33,944 bases of DNA from Mycoplasmatota bacterium (GCA_023132365.1 JAGLYJ010000003.1:1-33944); one strand, 5' to 3'. Positions 18,466 to 28,846 are shown, counted from the first letter of the stretch. Notes: generated by a model not told the origin, from the sequence alone. A program made the numbers and translations.

Positions 18466-19431
18466 TCAATATTTTATTTCATCTAAATATAATCCAGAAG
18501 CAGGAGCTAAATTTTTAGTATATTTTCTGCTTTTTTCTTTAAGTATAATAGCCATATCAACATTTAGCTGTCCGGTCAATTGAAGATACAGCGCATTTAC
18601 TATAATCCTTATCATGTATCTTAAAAATCCATTCCCTTCAAAAACTAAAGTTAGAGAATCATCTTTAAGGATTGCCTCAGCTTTATAAATAGTGCGTTCA
18701 TATGAATTAGCTATTCCTTTACAAAAACTTCTGAAATCGTGGGTGCCTATTAATTGTCTTAAATTACTTTTTATTATAGTTAAATCAATATTTTGACATT
18801 GCCATTCATAGTTTATATTAAACGGATTACTATCGCTAAGTTTCATTTTATAGATGTATCTCTTCATAAGAGCGTCATATCTTGAATGAAATATCGGGTG
18901 TGTCTTTTCTATAGATTTAACAAGAATATCATTTGGCAATTGATGATTTAATAATACCAACCATTTTGAATCACTAATATCTCTCGTTGAATCGAAATGG
19001 ATTACATAATTATTTGCATGAACTCCTGCGTCAGTTCTAGATACACCTTGCACTAGCGATTCATACCCATTAACATTTGAAACAATTTTTGTTAATTCCC
19101 CTTGAATAGTTTTTTGATCCTTTTGGATCTGAAACCCATTATATAAATGTCCATCAAAGGTAAGCGTTGCCTTATAACGTGTATAATTTATTGGTTCAGT
19201 TAAGATAATTATCTTTTGAATCAAATCATTTTTATAGCCTATTTTTACCGGATTCAAATATTGGTTATATCCATAATACATAGCTGATTCATTAATTTGT
19301 TCAATATCAAGATTAATAAATAGATCTTTATTGCTTCTTATAAATGCAGCAACATTATCTTTACTTAGAATTACCTCTTGATTGTACTTTAACCCTACAT
19401 TGTCATCTAATTTATTTATATCTACATTCAT
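18466..19431 (-). CDS. truA: tRNA pseudouridine synthase A with N-terminal extension
   Basis: Core YKATLTFDGHLYNGFQIQKDQKTIQGEL...VQGVSRTDAGVHANNYVIHF. Start set to ATG at 19431 (TAATG overlap with ecfT stop, RBS AAGGTG); track ORF starts further upstream at 19470. Confidence 0.92.
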   Translation of the reverse strand: MNVDINKLDDNVGLKYNQEVILSKDNVAAFIRSNKDLFINLDIEQINESAMYYGYNQYLNPVKIGYKNDLIQKIIILTEPINYTRYKATLTFDGHLYNGFQIQKDQKTIQGELTKIVSNVNGYESLVQGVSRTDAGVHANNYVIHFDSTRDISDSKWLVLLNHQLPNDILVKSIEKTHPIFHSRYDALMKRYIYKMKLSDSNPFNINYEWQCQNIDLTIIKSNLRQLIGTHDFRSFCKGIANSYERTIYKAEAILKDDSLTLVFEGNGFLRYMIRIIVNALYLQLTGQLNVDMAIILKEKSRKYTKNLAPASGLYLDEIKY

Positions 19432-20396
19432 TAGAAAATCACCTTCACTACTATAGCTCCAGCAAAACAAAGCAATGTAAATATGCCAGTATAGATATCC
19501 ACTCTCGAAAAATTCAAAATATTAATTCTTGTCCTTGAACCTCCCGGCACAAAATTCCTAGACTCCATTGCGTCAGCTAATTCTTCACTCCTAATAAAAG
19601 CGATTATAAACATTGGTATTAGCAAAGATATGATCTGCTTTAACTTATCTTTTAACTTACCTTCTCTAAAGTCGGCTCCTCTACTCGCTTGTGCTGCCAT
19701 AATTTTTTGAGCTTCATCAAATATAGTTGGAATATATCGTAAACTAATCGAGATAATTAAAGCAAAGCTTTCAGAATTAAATCCTATTTTTTTTAGGGGT
19801 CGCATAAGTTGTTCCAACCCTTGGGTTAAATCTGTTGGTTTAGTTGTTAGTGTTAAAACCGTAGTAAGAGTAATAATTATTAGTAGCCTAATAACTACGA
19901 ACACAGACATTTCAACACCTTTTTGATATATGACTAAATCAAAATTATAAAAATCTGTAGCATAGTTTACATATCTTAAAACAAAATATATACCTAATAT
20001 AAACACTAAAAAAAGCAGAATTTTAAATTTTCCTAGATTAGTAAGAAGTCTCCAAATAATGAAAGCTACAACAATCCCTATAACACTATAGAGGTTAAAA
20101 TGCATAGTTGCTTGAGATACTATAACGCCTTCTTGGTTCAGAGCAATCTGAAATACGAATGTAAATATTAACAATACAAATATTGGTTTAAGACCTTTTA
20201 ATACTTTAATTATTGATATTCTACCCACCAATAATAAAAGTATTGCTACGCCAAAAGCTACTAGAACTTGGAATATATTTTCTAACATGAAAACCGCAAC
20301 CATTAGAAATATTATTGTAATTATTTTTGTTCTTGGATCTAATCGATAAAAGAATCCTTTTCCAGGGATGTATTGACCAATAATAATATTATTCAT
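19431..20396 (-). CDS. ecfT: ECF transporter transmembrane component EcfT
   Basis: GQYIPGKGFFYRLDPRTKIITI...AAQASRGADF, multi-TM; adjacent to the two EcfA ATPases. Confidence 0.95.
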   Translation of the reverse strand: MNNIIIGQYIPGKGFFYRLDPRTKIITIIFLMVAVFMLENIFQVLVAFGVAILLLLVGRISIIKVLKGLKPIFVLLIFTFVFQIALNQEGVIVSQATMHFNLYSVIGIVVAFIIWRLLTNLGKFKILLFLVFILGIYFVLRYVNYATDFYNFDLVIYQKGVEMSVFVVIRLLIIITLTTVLTLTTKPTDLTQGLEQLMRPLKKIGFNSESFALIISISLRYIPTIFDEAQKIMAAQASRGADFREGKLKDKLKQIISLLIPMFIIAFIRSEELADAMESRNFVPGGSRTRINILNFSRVDIYTGIFTLLCFAGAIVVKVIF

Positions 20397-21252
20397 TGGA
20401 CATCACTCTTTTAATCTCTTTAATAACATCAGCGGCGGTTTTTTGATAGATGTTAAAATTTTTATTCAACTCTTTATTTAGATATTTCATTGTTTTAATT
20501 GTGTTTGGGTAATCCAAATGATTATCCATTAATATATCACTCTTAAATAATTTATCTGGTGTACCATCATAAGATAATTCACTATCTTTCAGAATGATTA
20601 CTCGATTAAAATACTGATAAACCAAATCCATATCATGTGTGATTATTATTATCGTCTTATTAGTTTTTTCATGTATCTCTTTGAACAAATTCATTAGTAT
20701 GTTCTTGCCTTCGGGGTCTAATCCACTTGTAGGTTCATCCAACACAAGGATTTCAGGATTTATCGCTAAAATACCGGCGATAGATACCCTCTTCTTTTCT
20801 CCCCCACTTAAATTGAATGGATTTCTTTTAAGATAACTTTCATCAAGTCCAACTAACTTAAGTGCATTCTTAGCCAATAATCTAGCTTCCTCTTCAGGAA
20901 TTTTGAAGTTTAAAGGTCCAAACATTATATCTCTCTCAACCGTTTCTTCAAAGAGCTGATACTCCGGAAACTGAAATACAAGTCCCACATTTTTTCTTAT
21001 TGAATTATAACTAATTTTTTTATCTCTTTTTTGAGTTATATGGTTTCCAAATATATCCAACGATCCACTAGTTGGAAATAGTAATGCGTTCATATGTTTA
21101 GCTAAAGTTGACTTCCCACTTCCGGTATGACCTACCAAAGCTACAAATTCATGATCTTTTTCAATTTTTAATGTAATATTATGAATTGCCTTATATGTTT
21201 TCTTTGAATACGATGCGTATTCATGGGTTACTTCATTAAAATATATTCCCAT
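20389..21252 (-). CDS. ecfA2: ECF transporter ATPase EcfA2
   Basis: LVGHTGSGKSTLAKHMNALL, VGLVFQFPEYQLFEETVERDIMFGPLNF, LSGGEKKRVSIAGILA. Confidence 0.95.
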   Translation of the reverse strand: MGIYFNEVTHEYASYSKKTYKAIHNITLKIEKDHEFVALVGHTGSGKSTLAKHMNALLFPTSGSLDIFGNHITQKRDKKISYNSIRKNVGLVFQFPEYQLFEETVERDIMFGPLNFKIPEEEARLLAKNALKLVGLDESYLKRNPFNLSGGEKKRVSIAGILAINPEILVLDEPTSGLDPEGKNILMNLFKEIHEKTNKTIIIITHDMDLVYQYFNRVIILKDSELSYDGTPDKLFKSDILMDNHLDYPNTIKTMKYLNKELNKNFNIYQKTAADVIKEIKRVMSNE

Positions 21253-22019
21253 AATTTATCCTTTATCATATCATCTTTCAATTCAGAAGCAACTTGCAAA
21301 GCCAAAGGCAATTCTAAATGGCTCTTTTCAAAAGCTTCTTTGTTTTTCAAAAGATTAACTGTATCATCATACGCATAAACTTCGCCTTGATTCAAAATTA
21401 GTATTTTATCTGCTAAAAGAGCTTCATTTACATCATGTGTAATCATGATAATAGTAAAGCCTTCTTTATTTAGAGATTTAATATATTCAATCAAATCATT
21501 TTTAGTAAATGGGTCCAGCATAGATGTTGCTTCATCAAAAATTAAAACATCTGACCTCATAGCTAGAATTCCTGCAATAGCTACTCTTTGCTTTTGCCCA
21601 CCACTTAGATTTGATGGTTGTTTATCTAGATAATCCTGCATATCAACTTTTTTAGCATAAAAATCGATTCTATCAATCATTTCTTCGCGAGGAACACATA
21701 AATTCTCCATACCAAAAGCGATGTCATCTCTTACAGTGACACCAACAAATTGATTGTCAGGGTTTTGAAATACAATTCCTATCCTCTTTCTAAGTTCAAA
21801 AGCACTGTCTTCGTTAAGAACAATACCATCGATTACTATCTCCCCAGTTTGAGGTTCTAATAATCCCACTAAGGTTTTAGCTAATGTTGATTTACCTGAA
21901 CCATTGTGGCCTAAAATAGCAATCCAATCGCCTTTTTCAATCTCTAAATATATATTTTTTAGACTTTGTTTTTTCTCATTATATGAAAAAGAAACATCTT
22001 TAACTGAAATCATACTCAT
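21228..22019 (-). CDS. ecfA1: ECF transporter ATPase EcfA1
   Basis: LGHNGSGKSTLAKTLVGLL, IGIVFQNPDNQFVGVTVRDDIAFGMEN, LSGGQKQRVAIAGILA. Track start 22034 is a TTG; ATG at 22019 preferred. Confidence 0.94.
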   Translation of the reverse strand: MSMISVKDVSFSYNEKKQSLKNIYLEIEKGDWIAILGHNGSGKSTLAKTLVGLLEPQTGEIVIDGIVLNEDSAFELRKRIGIVFQNPDNQFVGVTVRDDIAFGMENLCVPREEMIDRIDFYAKKVDMQDYLDKQPSNLSGGQKQRVAIAGILAMRSDVLIFDEATSMLDPFTKNDLIEYIKSLNKEGFTIIMITHDVNEALLADKILILNQGEVYAYDDTVNLLKNKEAFEKSHLELPLALQVASELKDDMIKDKLWEYILMK

Positions 22020-22066
22020 ATCTGCACCGTCCAACTGATTATTATATCAAAAAACAAATGAAAAAC

Positions 22067-22786
22067 CTAATCTATTAACGCATTTTCTATATCTCTTAAT
22101 GCAACAATTCCTAGTAGTTTTTCACCTGACGCTCCATTTTCTGTTACTAGCAATAACAATAATTCTCTCCTATGTTTTAAATCCGAATTATATAAATCAT
22201 AAGCTTCCTTTAAACTTGAGTTTCTACTAATGAAATCAAAATACTTTCTAGGCTCAGAATCTAAATCAATCGCAGCTAAAATATCTTTGATTTTCATTGT
22301 CTTATTAATAGCGCTATTTTTTTTCACAGATAAATAATCAAAAAGTGATTTCTCAGTAAAAATACCGATTAGGTTACTGCCTTGAATAACTGGTAATGTA
22401 TTATAACCATGAACTTTAAGCAAATATATGGCTTCATCAATGGTCGTATCTAAATTTATGGTTTTTAATTTAGAATATTGAATCATTATGTTTTCTATCT
22501 TCATCGGATCGCAAATCTTATTTACAACTCTTTCAAAACCAATAATAAACTTATCGCTAGGTATTAGTACATTTTGATTGTGAGCAATAATATTTCTTAT
22601 TTGCGAAGCTTGCTTAAGAATATCGAAGTTATACTTATTAGAAATTAATGGGTATTTATTCGATTTCTTAATTTTATATAAGTTACTCATAAATCCTGAA
22701 TACGAGTAATTATTTTGAGAATACTCTAATCTCAAATGCTTTTCTAGTCTTTTAAATAAATCTAAGAATTTATCTTCTGCATTCAT
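22067..22786 (-). CDS. HEPN-like N-terminal domain fused to a CBS-domain pair
   Basis: N-terminal helical region with QIRNIIAHN (RX4H HEPN-type motif), followed by CBS-like units MIQYSKLKTINLDTTIDEAIYLLKVHGYNTLPVIQGSNLIGIFTEKSLFDYL and MKIKDILAAI...SSLKEAYDLYN...LGIVALRDIENAL. Confidence 0.72.
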   Translation of the reverse strand: MNAEDKFLDLFKRLEKHLRLEYSQNNYSYSGFMSNLYKIKKSNKYPLISNKYNFDILKQASQIRNIIAHNQNVLIPSDKFIIGFERVVNKICDPMKIENIMIQYSKLKTINLDTTIDEAIYLLKVHGYNTLPVIQGSNLIGIFTEKSLFDYLSVKKNSAINKTMKIKDILAAIDLDSEPRKYFDFISRNSSLKEAYDLYNSDLKHRRELLLLLVTENGASGEKLLGIVALRDIENALID

Positions 22787-22795
22787 AATCTTCTC

Positions 22796-23452
22796 CTAAG
22801 TTATGGCGTCTGTGATGGATATGGTATATGTGTATTCATCTAAGTCAAGTATCCCAAACGTCATACTGTCTTCCACCTCAGTTTTATCAAATCTATTAAA
22901 AATTATATTTAACAATGTTAGAGATAAACCCTTATTACCTAGATAATATGAATTTAAAGTAAATACTACATTTGGATTCAAAGTTATAATGTTAAATTCA
23001 ATATCTAAAACTAATATAAGAGCGGTATCAACCTTAACAATTGATTCCGATCCCGCACTAATCGTAATTTCTATTTGATTATCTTCATTTATCTCAGCAT
23101 AAATATAATCAATATAGAAACTATCGCTGTCATAAATTTTTAAGCAAGTATTAGTTGTACAATCTCCAAGCGGGTCATAATTTTCATTGATGTTTTCTTG
23201 AATTGAATCTAATATAATTAAATTTATAATTTCCTCTATTAAAGTATAGCGATCATCTTCATTAGCCGTTAACAAACCTAATACTTTAGTTTTTGCATAT
23301 GGTAATAATTCTCCAGATGTTTCATAAACATCTTGGGGTAAATCATCGCTAGTTACCTCATATTGAATTTGGTTCAAAAAAAGCAATGACCCAGCTATTA
23401 AAAATATAGCTAAAACAACTATAATTATAATTAGTTTTTTAAGCAATTTCAT
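22796..23452 (-). CDS. Uncharacterised membrane-anchored/secreted acidic protein
   Basis: MKLLKKLIIIIVVLAIFLIAGSLLFLNQIQYEV TM anchor followed by an acidic ectodomain; no family recognised. Clear RBS (AGGTGATA) and promoter upstream. Confidence 0.75.
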   Translation of the reverse strand: MKLLKKLIIIIVVLAIFLIAGSLLFLNQIQYEVTSDDLPQDVYETSGELLPYAKTKVLGLLTANEDDRYTLIEEIINLIILDSIQENINENYDPLGDCTTNTCLKIYDSDSFYIDYIYAEINEDNQIEITISAGSESIVKVDTALILVLDIEFNIITLNPNVVFTLNSYYLGNKGLSLTLLNIIFNRFDKTEVEDSMTFGILDLDEYTYTISITDAIT

Positions 23453-23472
23453 AACATTATCACCTCTATTAA

Positions 23473-23501
23473 ACTATAACACTTTTAATATATTAATACA
23501 A
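23473..23501 (-). promoter_or_regulatory. Candidate promoter for orphan protein - HEPN/CBS - ecfA1A2T - truA
   Basis: Minus strand TTGTAT (23496-23501), 17-nt spacer, TATAGT (23473-23478). Confidence 0.5.
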
Positions 23502-23520
23502 TTATATAAAGGCATATAAA

Positions 23521-23546
23521 AAACCGAGATTTAATCATCTCGGTTT
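23521..23546 (-). terminator. Rho-independent terminator of the rpoA-rplQ operon
   Basis: aaaccgagat-ttaatc-atctcggttt hairpin; T run on minus strand. Confidence 0.85.
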
Positions 23547-23561
23547 ATATATTACTTTAAA

Positions 23562-23924
23562 TTATACTAATTCAATAATAGCCATTGGACAAGAGTCGCC
23601 TCTTCTTGGTCCAACTTTATAGATACGAGTGTAACCACCGTTACGTTCTTTATATCTAGGTCCTAATTCTGTAAATAATTTAGTAAGTGCATATGTGTCA
23701 TCAATTTTTAAATCTCTAACAGTTTTTTCTGCAATTCTAGCTGAATTTAAATCGCCTTTTTTTGCCTTAGTGATCAATTTTTCAACAGTTCTTCTAATTT
23801 CCTTAGCTTTCGTTATTGAAGTTTCAATCTTTTCATGCATAATAAGTTGCGTAGCTAAATCACGGATTAGTGCCTTACGATTAGCGCTATTACGATTAAG
23901 TCTTGTATATCCTCTACTAGCCAT
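23562..23924 (-). CDS. rplQ: 50S ribosomal protein L17
   Basis: [47 protein letters not shown]...[15 protein letters not shown]. Confidence 0.98.
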   Translation of the reverse strand: MASRGYTRLNRNSANRKALIRDLATQLIMHEKIETSITKAKEIRRTVEKLITKAKKGDLNSARIAEKTVRDLKIDDTYALTKLFTELGPRYKERNGGYTRIYKVGPRRGDSCPMAIIELV

Positions 23925-23940
23925 AATTTCCTCCTATCGA

Positions 23941-24891
23941 TTAGTGTTTAGCTAAGCCAAGATTCATCTCTTCCAGCTTTTGCTTAACTTCTTTCAATGA
24001 TTTTTTACCTAAATTTCTAACCTTCATCATATCTTCTTCAGATTTCTCAATTAACTCACCCAAAGTATGAATTCCAGCTCTTTTTAAACAATTATATGAT
24101 CTTACAGAAAGATCTAAGTCTTCGATTGGTTTTTCTAAGTTGCGATTTTTCTCTTCACTTTTTCTTTCCACCATGAAGTCTTCTTCTAATTCAGTTGTAG
24201 ATAATTCTACTAGAACTTGGTAATGATCTATTAACATTTTTGATGCCATTCCAATAGCATCCTTAGGGTTAATTGACCCATCAGTCCAAATTTCCATAAT
24301 TAATTTATCATAATCTCCAGAGTCTTCAACTCTAGTTTTTTCAACTGTGTAATTAGCTCTTACTATTGGTGTATAGATACTATCTATAGCAATATCATTT
24401 ACATCTTCAGTATATGTAGCATTTTCTTTAGAATTTATATAGCCATTTCCTTTTTTAGCTTTCATAACCATTCTAAATTCTTTGCCTGCGTTTACATGAC
24501 AAATATAGTGGTCTGGATTAACAATTTCAACTTGTTCATCTGCCAAAATATCACTTGCATAAACATCTTTTGGTCCAGTTACTGTAATATCTAATCGCTT
24601 TTCGATCTTTGAATCTTCATTATCGATTGATAAAATAACTCCCTTAAGATTAAGTACAATTGTAGTTACATCTTCAACGACATCATCCACTGGTGTGAAT
24701 TCATGTACTACATCATCAATATTTACGTTAACGATTGCAGCTCCAGGTAGAGATGACAATAAAACTCGCCTTAATGAATTACCGAGCGTGATTCCAAATC
24801 CTCTTTCAAGAGGAGTAATAATAAACTTACCATAAGTTTCATTAATCTCATCGGTTAATGTTTTAGGTTTTTCGAATTTCAAGTCTTTCAT
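23941..24891 (-). CDS. rpoA: DNA-directed RNA polymerase subunit alpha
   Basis: PLERGFGITLGNSLRRVLLSSLPGAAI; C-terminal IEDLDLSVRSYNCLKRAGIHTLGEL. ATG at 24891 with GGAGG RBS preferred over track start 24933. Confidence 0.98.
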   Translation of the reverse strand: MKDLKFEKPKTLTDEINETYGKFIITPLERGFGITLGNSLRRVLLSSLPGAAIVNVNIDDVVHEFTPVDDVVEDVTTIVLNLKGVILSIDNEDSKIEKRLDITVTGPKDVYASDILADEQVEIVNPDHYICHVNAGKEFRMVMKAKKGNGYINSKENATYTEDVNDIAIDSIYTPIVRANYTVEKTRVEDSGDYDKLIMEIWTDGSINPKDAIGMASKMLIDHYQVLVELSTTELEEDFMVERKSEEKNRNLEKPIEDLDLSVRSYNCLKRAGIHTLGELIEKSEEDMMKVRNLGKKSLKEVKQKLEEMNLGLAKH

Positions 24892-24902
24892 GGATTTACC
24901 TC

Positions 24903-25289
24903 CTACCCACGTGGTCGTTTTCTTGGACGACAACCATTATGTGGTACTGGTGTAACATCTTTGATTGCTGTAATTTCTAATCCTGCCACTTGTAAACTTC
25001 TAATTGCAGCTTCACGCCCAGGTCCCGGTCCTTTAACTTCAACTTCTACTTTTTGAACTCCGTGATCTATAGCTGATTTAGCTGCTGCTTCTGATGCTAG
25101 TCCCGCAGCGAATGGAGTTGATTTACGGCTACCTTTGTATCCGATTGCTCCAGCTGAACTCCAAGCAATTGCGTTACCTTTTATATCAGTAATTGTAATT
25201 ATTGTATTATTGAAAGTCGAATGAATATGTGCTATTCCTAAAGGAATATTTTTTTTCACACGACGTTTAGTTCTTACATTACGTGCCAT
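24903..25289 (-). CDS. rpsK: 30S ribosomal protein S11
   Basis: [45 protein letters not shown]...[13 protein letters not shown]. Confidence 0.98.
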   Translation of the reverse strand: MARNVRTKRRVKKNIPLGIAHIHSTFNNTIITITDIKGNAIAWSSAGAIGYKGSRKSTPFAAGLASEAAAKSAIDHGVQKVEVEVKGPGPGREAAIRSLQVAGLEITAIKDVTPVPHNGCRPRKRPRG

Positions 25290-25308
25290 TTAATTCAATT
25301 CTCCCTTC

Positions 25309-25680
25309 TTAAATTGCTTTCTTTTTATTTGCTACTGTTCTTCTTGGCCCTTTACGTGTTCTAGCATTATTTCTAGTGTTTTGTCCACGAACTGGCAATC
25401 CTCTTCTATGACGAATTCCTCTATAACATCCAATTTCCATCAATCTTTTGATGTTCAAGGCTCTTTCTCTTCTTAAGTCACCTTCAACAATAAATTTTTG
25501 TACTTCTTGACGAATTTTTACGATTTCTTCATCAGTTAAATCTTTTGTTCTTTTATCCTCTAAAACACCAGCGGCTGCTAATATTTTTTCTGATCTTGTT
25601 CTACCAATCCCATAAACATAAGTTAGAGAAATTACTACTCTTTTTTCTCTAGGAATATCTATTCCTGCTATACGTGCCAT
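25309..25680 (-). CDS. rpsM: 30S ribosomal protein S13
   Basis: [26 protein letters not shown]...[29 protein letters not shown]. Confidence 0.98.
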   Translation of the reverse strand: MARIAGIDIPREKRVVISLTYVYGIGRTRSEKILAAAGVLEDKRTKDLTDEEIVKIRQEVQKFIVEGDLRRERALNIKRLMEIGCYRGIRHRRGLPVRGQNTRNNARTRKGPRRTVANKKKAI

Positions 25681-25689
25681 AAATACCTC

Positions 25690-25806
25690 CTATTTTCCTT
25701 GTCTTTGTTTGTGCTTTGGATTCTCACAAATAACAAGTACTTTACCCTTTCTCTTGATTATTTTACATTTATCACAGATTTTTTTAACAGATGGTCTTAC
25801 TTTCAT
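25690..25806 (-). CDS. rpmJ: 50S ribosomal protein L36
   Basis: Not in ORF track. Reverse translation [38 protein letters not shown]. Confidence 0.97.
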   Translation of the reverse strand: MKVRPSVKKICDKCKIIKRKGKVLVICENPKHKQRQGK

Positions 25807-25847
25807 GCCATTTACCTCCTAAAATCTTTCTTTATAAATTTTATTAA

Positions 25848-26069
25848 TTACTTCATTCTATAAGTTATTCTTCCACGTGTTAGGTCGTATGTTGATAATT
25901 CAACTTTTACTTTATCACCTGGTAAAATGCGTATGTAATGCATACGGATTTTACCAGAAACGTGGGCTTTAATTCGGTGTCCGATTTCTAGCTCAACTAT
26001 AAATTGTGCATTAGGCAAAACTTCTACTACTTTACCTACCATTTCGATAACTTCATCTTTTTTTGCCAA
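25848..26069 (-). CDS. infA: Translation initiation factor IF-1
   Basis: [64 protein letters not shown]. Confidence 0.98.
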   Translation of the reverse strand: MAKKDEVIEMVGKVVEVLPNAQFIVELEIGHRIKAHVSGKIRMHYIRILPGDKVKVELSTYDLTRGRITYRMK

Positions 26070-26085
26070 ATTAAAATCACTCCCT

Positions 26086-26835
26086 TTATATTTTGGTTAG
26101 GATCTCATAACCATCTTTTTTAATCAATACAGTGTGCTCAAAGTGAGCGGATATTGATTTGTCCCTGGTTATAGTTGTCCAACCGTCAGATAATACTTTC
26201 ACTTCTTTATTTCCTAAATTAATCATCGGTTCAATTGCTAATGTCATTCCTGATTTCAACAATAATCCTCTATGAGGCAAACCGTAATTAGGAATTTGTG
26301 GATCTTCATGCAAATTTTTTCCTATGCCATGTCCTACAAATTCTCTTACAACTGAGAAACCTAAGCCTTCAGCTGTCTTTTGAATTTCGTGTGAGATATC
26401 TGATAATCTATTATTTGCTTTAGCATATTCTAAGCCAGCAAATAAACTTTTTTCTGTGCCTTCAAGTAAGCTTTTAGCTTCTTCGGAAATTTCCCCGCAA
26501 GCGTATGTCCATGCAGAATCACCATGATATCCTTTATATATTGCCCCAATGTCAACAGAAACAATGTCTCCGTTTTGTAACACCCTATGAGGAGTAGGAA
26601 TACCATGCACGACTTCTTCATTAATAGACACGCATGCTGCTGCGGGAAATCCGTTGTAATTTTTAAAAGATGGAATAGCGTCATTTCGACGGATTACTTG
26701 TTCGACCAAATCATCAATATCTTTGGTAGTCATTCCTGGTTTAACTGTGTCTTTTACAGCTTTATGAGCCATAGCAACAATTCTTCCAGCAATTCTCATT
26801 AATTCAATTTCTCGATTTGATTTTCTTGTAACCAT
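26086..26835 (-). CDS. map: Methionine aminopeptidase type I
   Basis: [41 protein letters not shown]...[22 protein letters not shown] at 26835 follows RBS AGGTGA; track start 26844 is a GTG. Confidence 0.97.
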   Translation of the reverse strand: MVTRKSNREIELMRIAGRIVAMAHKAVKDTVKPGMTTKDIDDLVEQVIRRNDAIPSFKNYNGFPAAACVSINEEVVHGIPTPHRVLQNGDIVSVDIGAIYKGYHGDSAWTYACGEISEEAKSLLEGTEKSLFAGLEYAKANNRLSDISHEIQKTAEGLGFSVVREFVGHGIGKNLHEDPQIPNYGLPHRGLLLKSGMTLAIEPMINLGNKEVKVLSDGWTTITRDKSISAHFEHTVLIKKDGYEILTKI

Positions 26836-26836
26836 T

Positions 26837-27484
26837 TTATTCACCTAGTTTACTCACAATATCTTTGAAGACTTCATCACTTGTTTTTTCTCCATCAATA
26901 ACTATTAATATTCCAAGTCTTTGATAGTGATCAAGCAATGGTTTTGTTTTTTTATTATAAATATTTAAACGATTCATTACTGATTCTTCTAAATCATCAG
27001 GTCTTTGTTCTAATTTGCTTCCACAAAAATCACAAATTCCATCCGTTTTTGGTGCATTATAATCAACATGATAAGGAATTCCACAATTTGTACATACTCT
27101 TCTTCCAGCCATTCTATGAAGCAAGACTTCATCTCTAACATCTACATTAATAACTGCAGTAAGACTTATTCCAAGATGATCTAAAATCTCATCTAAAGCG
27201 TCTGCTTGTGAATCTGTTCTGGGATATCCATCTAGCATAAAGCCATTAGGATAAGTATGTGTCTTTAATACTTCATTTACGATATCGTTGGTCATATCAT
27301 CCGGCACCAAGTCGCCTTGGGAAATATACTTTTGAGCTTCAATTCCTATTTTAGTTTGATTCTTAATTTCTTCACGGTAAATATTACCTGTAGAAATATG
27401 AGTCAATCTGTAAAAATCCAATAGTTTTTTAGCTTGAGTACCTTTCCCTGCTCCTGGTTTGCCCATAATCAATAAATTAATCAT
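26837..27484 (-). CDS. adk: Adenylate kinase (zinc-binding lid)
   Basis: [31 protein letters not shown], lid [25 protein letters not shown]. Confidence 0.97.
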   Translation of the reverse strand: MINLLIMGKPGAGKGTQAKKLLDFYRLTHISTGNIYREEIKNQTKIGIEAQKYISQGDLVPDDMTNDIVNEVLKTHTYPNGFMLDGYPRTDSQADALDEILDHLGISLTAVINVDVRDEVLLHRMAGRRVCTNCGIPYHVDYNAPKTDGICDFCGSKLEQRPDDLEESVMNRLNIYNKKTKPLLDHYQRLGILIVIDGEKTSDEVFKDIVSKLGE

Positions 27485-27490
27485 TTTATA

Positions 27491-28846
27491 CTATCTCATG
27501 AAGCCTGTGTAAGTCTTCTCTTGAGTATCTGTCTTAATTTGTTTAGCAGTCTCTAAAGCAACACCAACGATAATTAATAGTGATGTTCCACCAATTTGAG
27601 CATATGTATGACCTAAAGCCATCGATGTTATAATTGGTAAACTCGCTATTACAGCCAAATAAAGCGCTCCAATGATAGTTATTCTAAATAATGTTTTTGT
27701 AATATATGATTCTGTCTCATAACCAGGTCTAACACCAGGTATATAAGCATTTTGTTTTGATAAATTTTCTGCCATTTGTTCAGGTTTAATGATAATGAAC
27801 GTATAGAAGAAAGTAAATATAAAGATTAATACAATATATATGAAGAACCCAATAGGTTGCCCATATGAAAATATTTGATTTAACCAGTTACTCGCTGTAT
27901 TACTAATAGTCATATATCCAAATACCGTATTAGGTAAAGATAATATAATTGACGCAAAGATTACTGGAATAACTCCGGCGGTATTAATCTTAAGCGGAAT
28001 GTTAGAATCCGATTTTCCTTTGAATTTTGCACTTGCAGGTCTGTTTGCATATTGAATAGGTATTTTCCTTATAGCAACTTGCATATAAGTTACACCCACT
28101 AATACAACAACAAAACTTAAAATACTAACTCCAAATAACAAATATCCTGAAAACTGACCTTGTCCAACAGCAACTGCACCTTGTAAAGCCCCGCTTGGAT
28201 CAGTAATATAATACTGAATCAATGACGTGATTGTACCCGGCAAAGACATAATGATACCACCAACGATTAACATTGATGCTCCATTCCCAATACCTTTTAA
28301 AGTAATTTGATCAGCTAACCAAATCATAAATCCTGTACCTGCAGTTAAAACAACTGCAATATAGAAGTACACTAGAAACCATAAGTTTCTTCCGCCTTCT
28401 GTTGCCCAGTCACCTACGAAAGTTTGGAATAATTGTGTTTGAGAGTTATGAAATGCAAATGTCATAGCTAAAGCTTGAACAAATGCTAACCCGATAGCTA
28501 GATATCTAGTTACTCTAGATATTTTTTGTCTACCAGTTTCACCCTCTAGACTCCATTCTTTTAATGCAGGAACAATATCCATTTGTAACATTTGCACAAC
28601 AATTGATGCTGTGATGTATGGACTAATCCCTAAAGCAATAATTGAATATTGCTTAAGTGCATTACCAGAGATAGAGTTTACAATACCTAAGAATCCAGAA
28701 TTATCAAATAAATCAGTTAATGATTCTGTATTAATTAAAGGTAGTGTTACATATGTTAGTAATTTGAAAATTGTGAAAGCTAATAATGTGAACCCAATTT
28801 TTTTCATTAAATCTTTATTCTTAAAGATTTTTTTTAAAGTCTCCAT
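27491..28846 (-). CDS. secY: Preprotein translocase subunit SecY
   Basis: ALGISPYITASIVVQMLQMD, IGNGASMLIVGGII, PIQYANRPAS, KINTAGVIPVIFASIILSLP; ten TM-like segments. Confidence 0.98.
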   Translation of the reverse strand: METLKKIFKNKDLMKKIGFTLLAFTIFKLLTYVTLPLINTESLTDLFDNSGFLGIVNSISGNALKQYSIIALGISPYITASIVVQMLQMDIVPALKEWSLEGETGRQKISRVTRYLAIGLAFVQALAMTFAFHNSQTQLFQTFVGDWATEGGRNLWFLVYFYIAVVLTAGTGFMIWLADQITLKGIGNGASMLIVGGIIMSLPGTITSLIQYYITDPSGALQGAVAVGQGQFSGYLLFGVSILSFVVVLVGVTYMQVAIRKIPIQYANRPASAKFKGKSDSNIPLKINTAGVIPVIFASIILSLPNTVFGYMTISNTASNWLNQIFSYGQPIGFFIYIVLIFIFTFFYTFIIIKPEQMAENLSKQNAYIPGVRPGYETESYITKTLFRITIIGALYLAVIASLPIITSMALGHTYAQIGGTSLLIIVGVALETAKQIKTDTQEKTYTGFMR

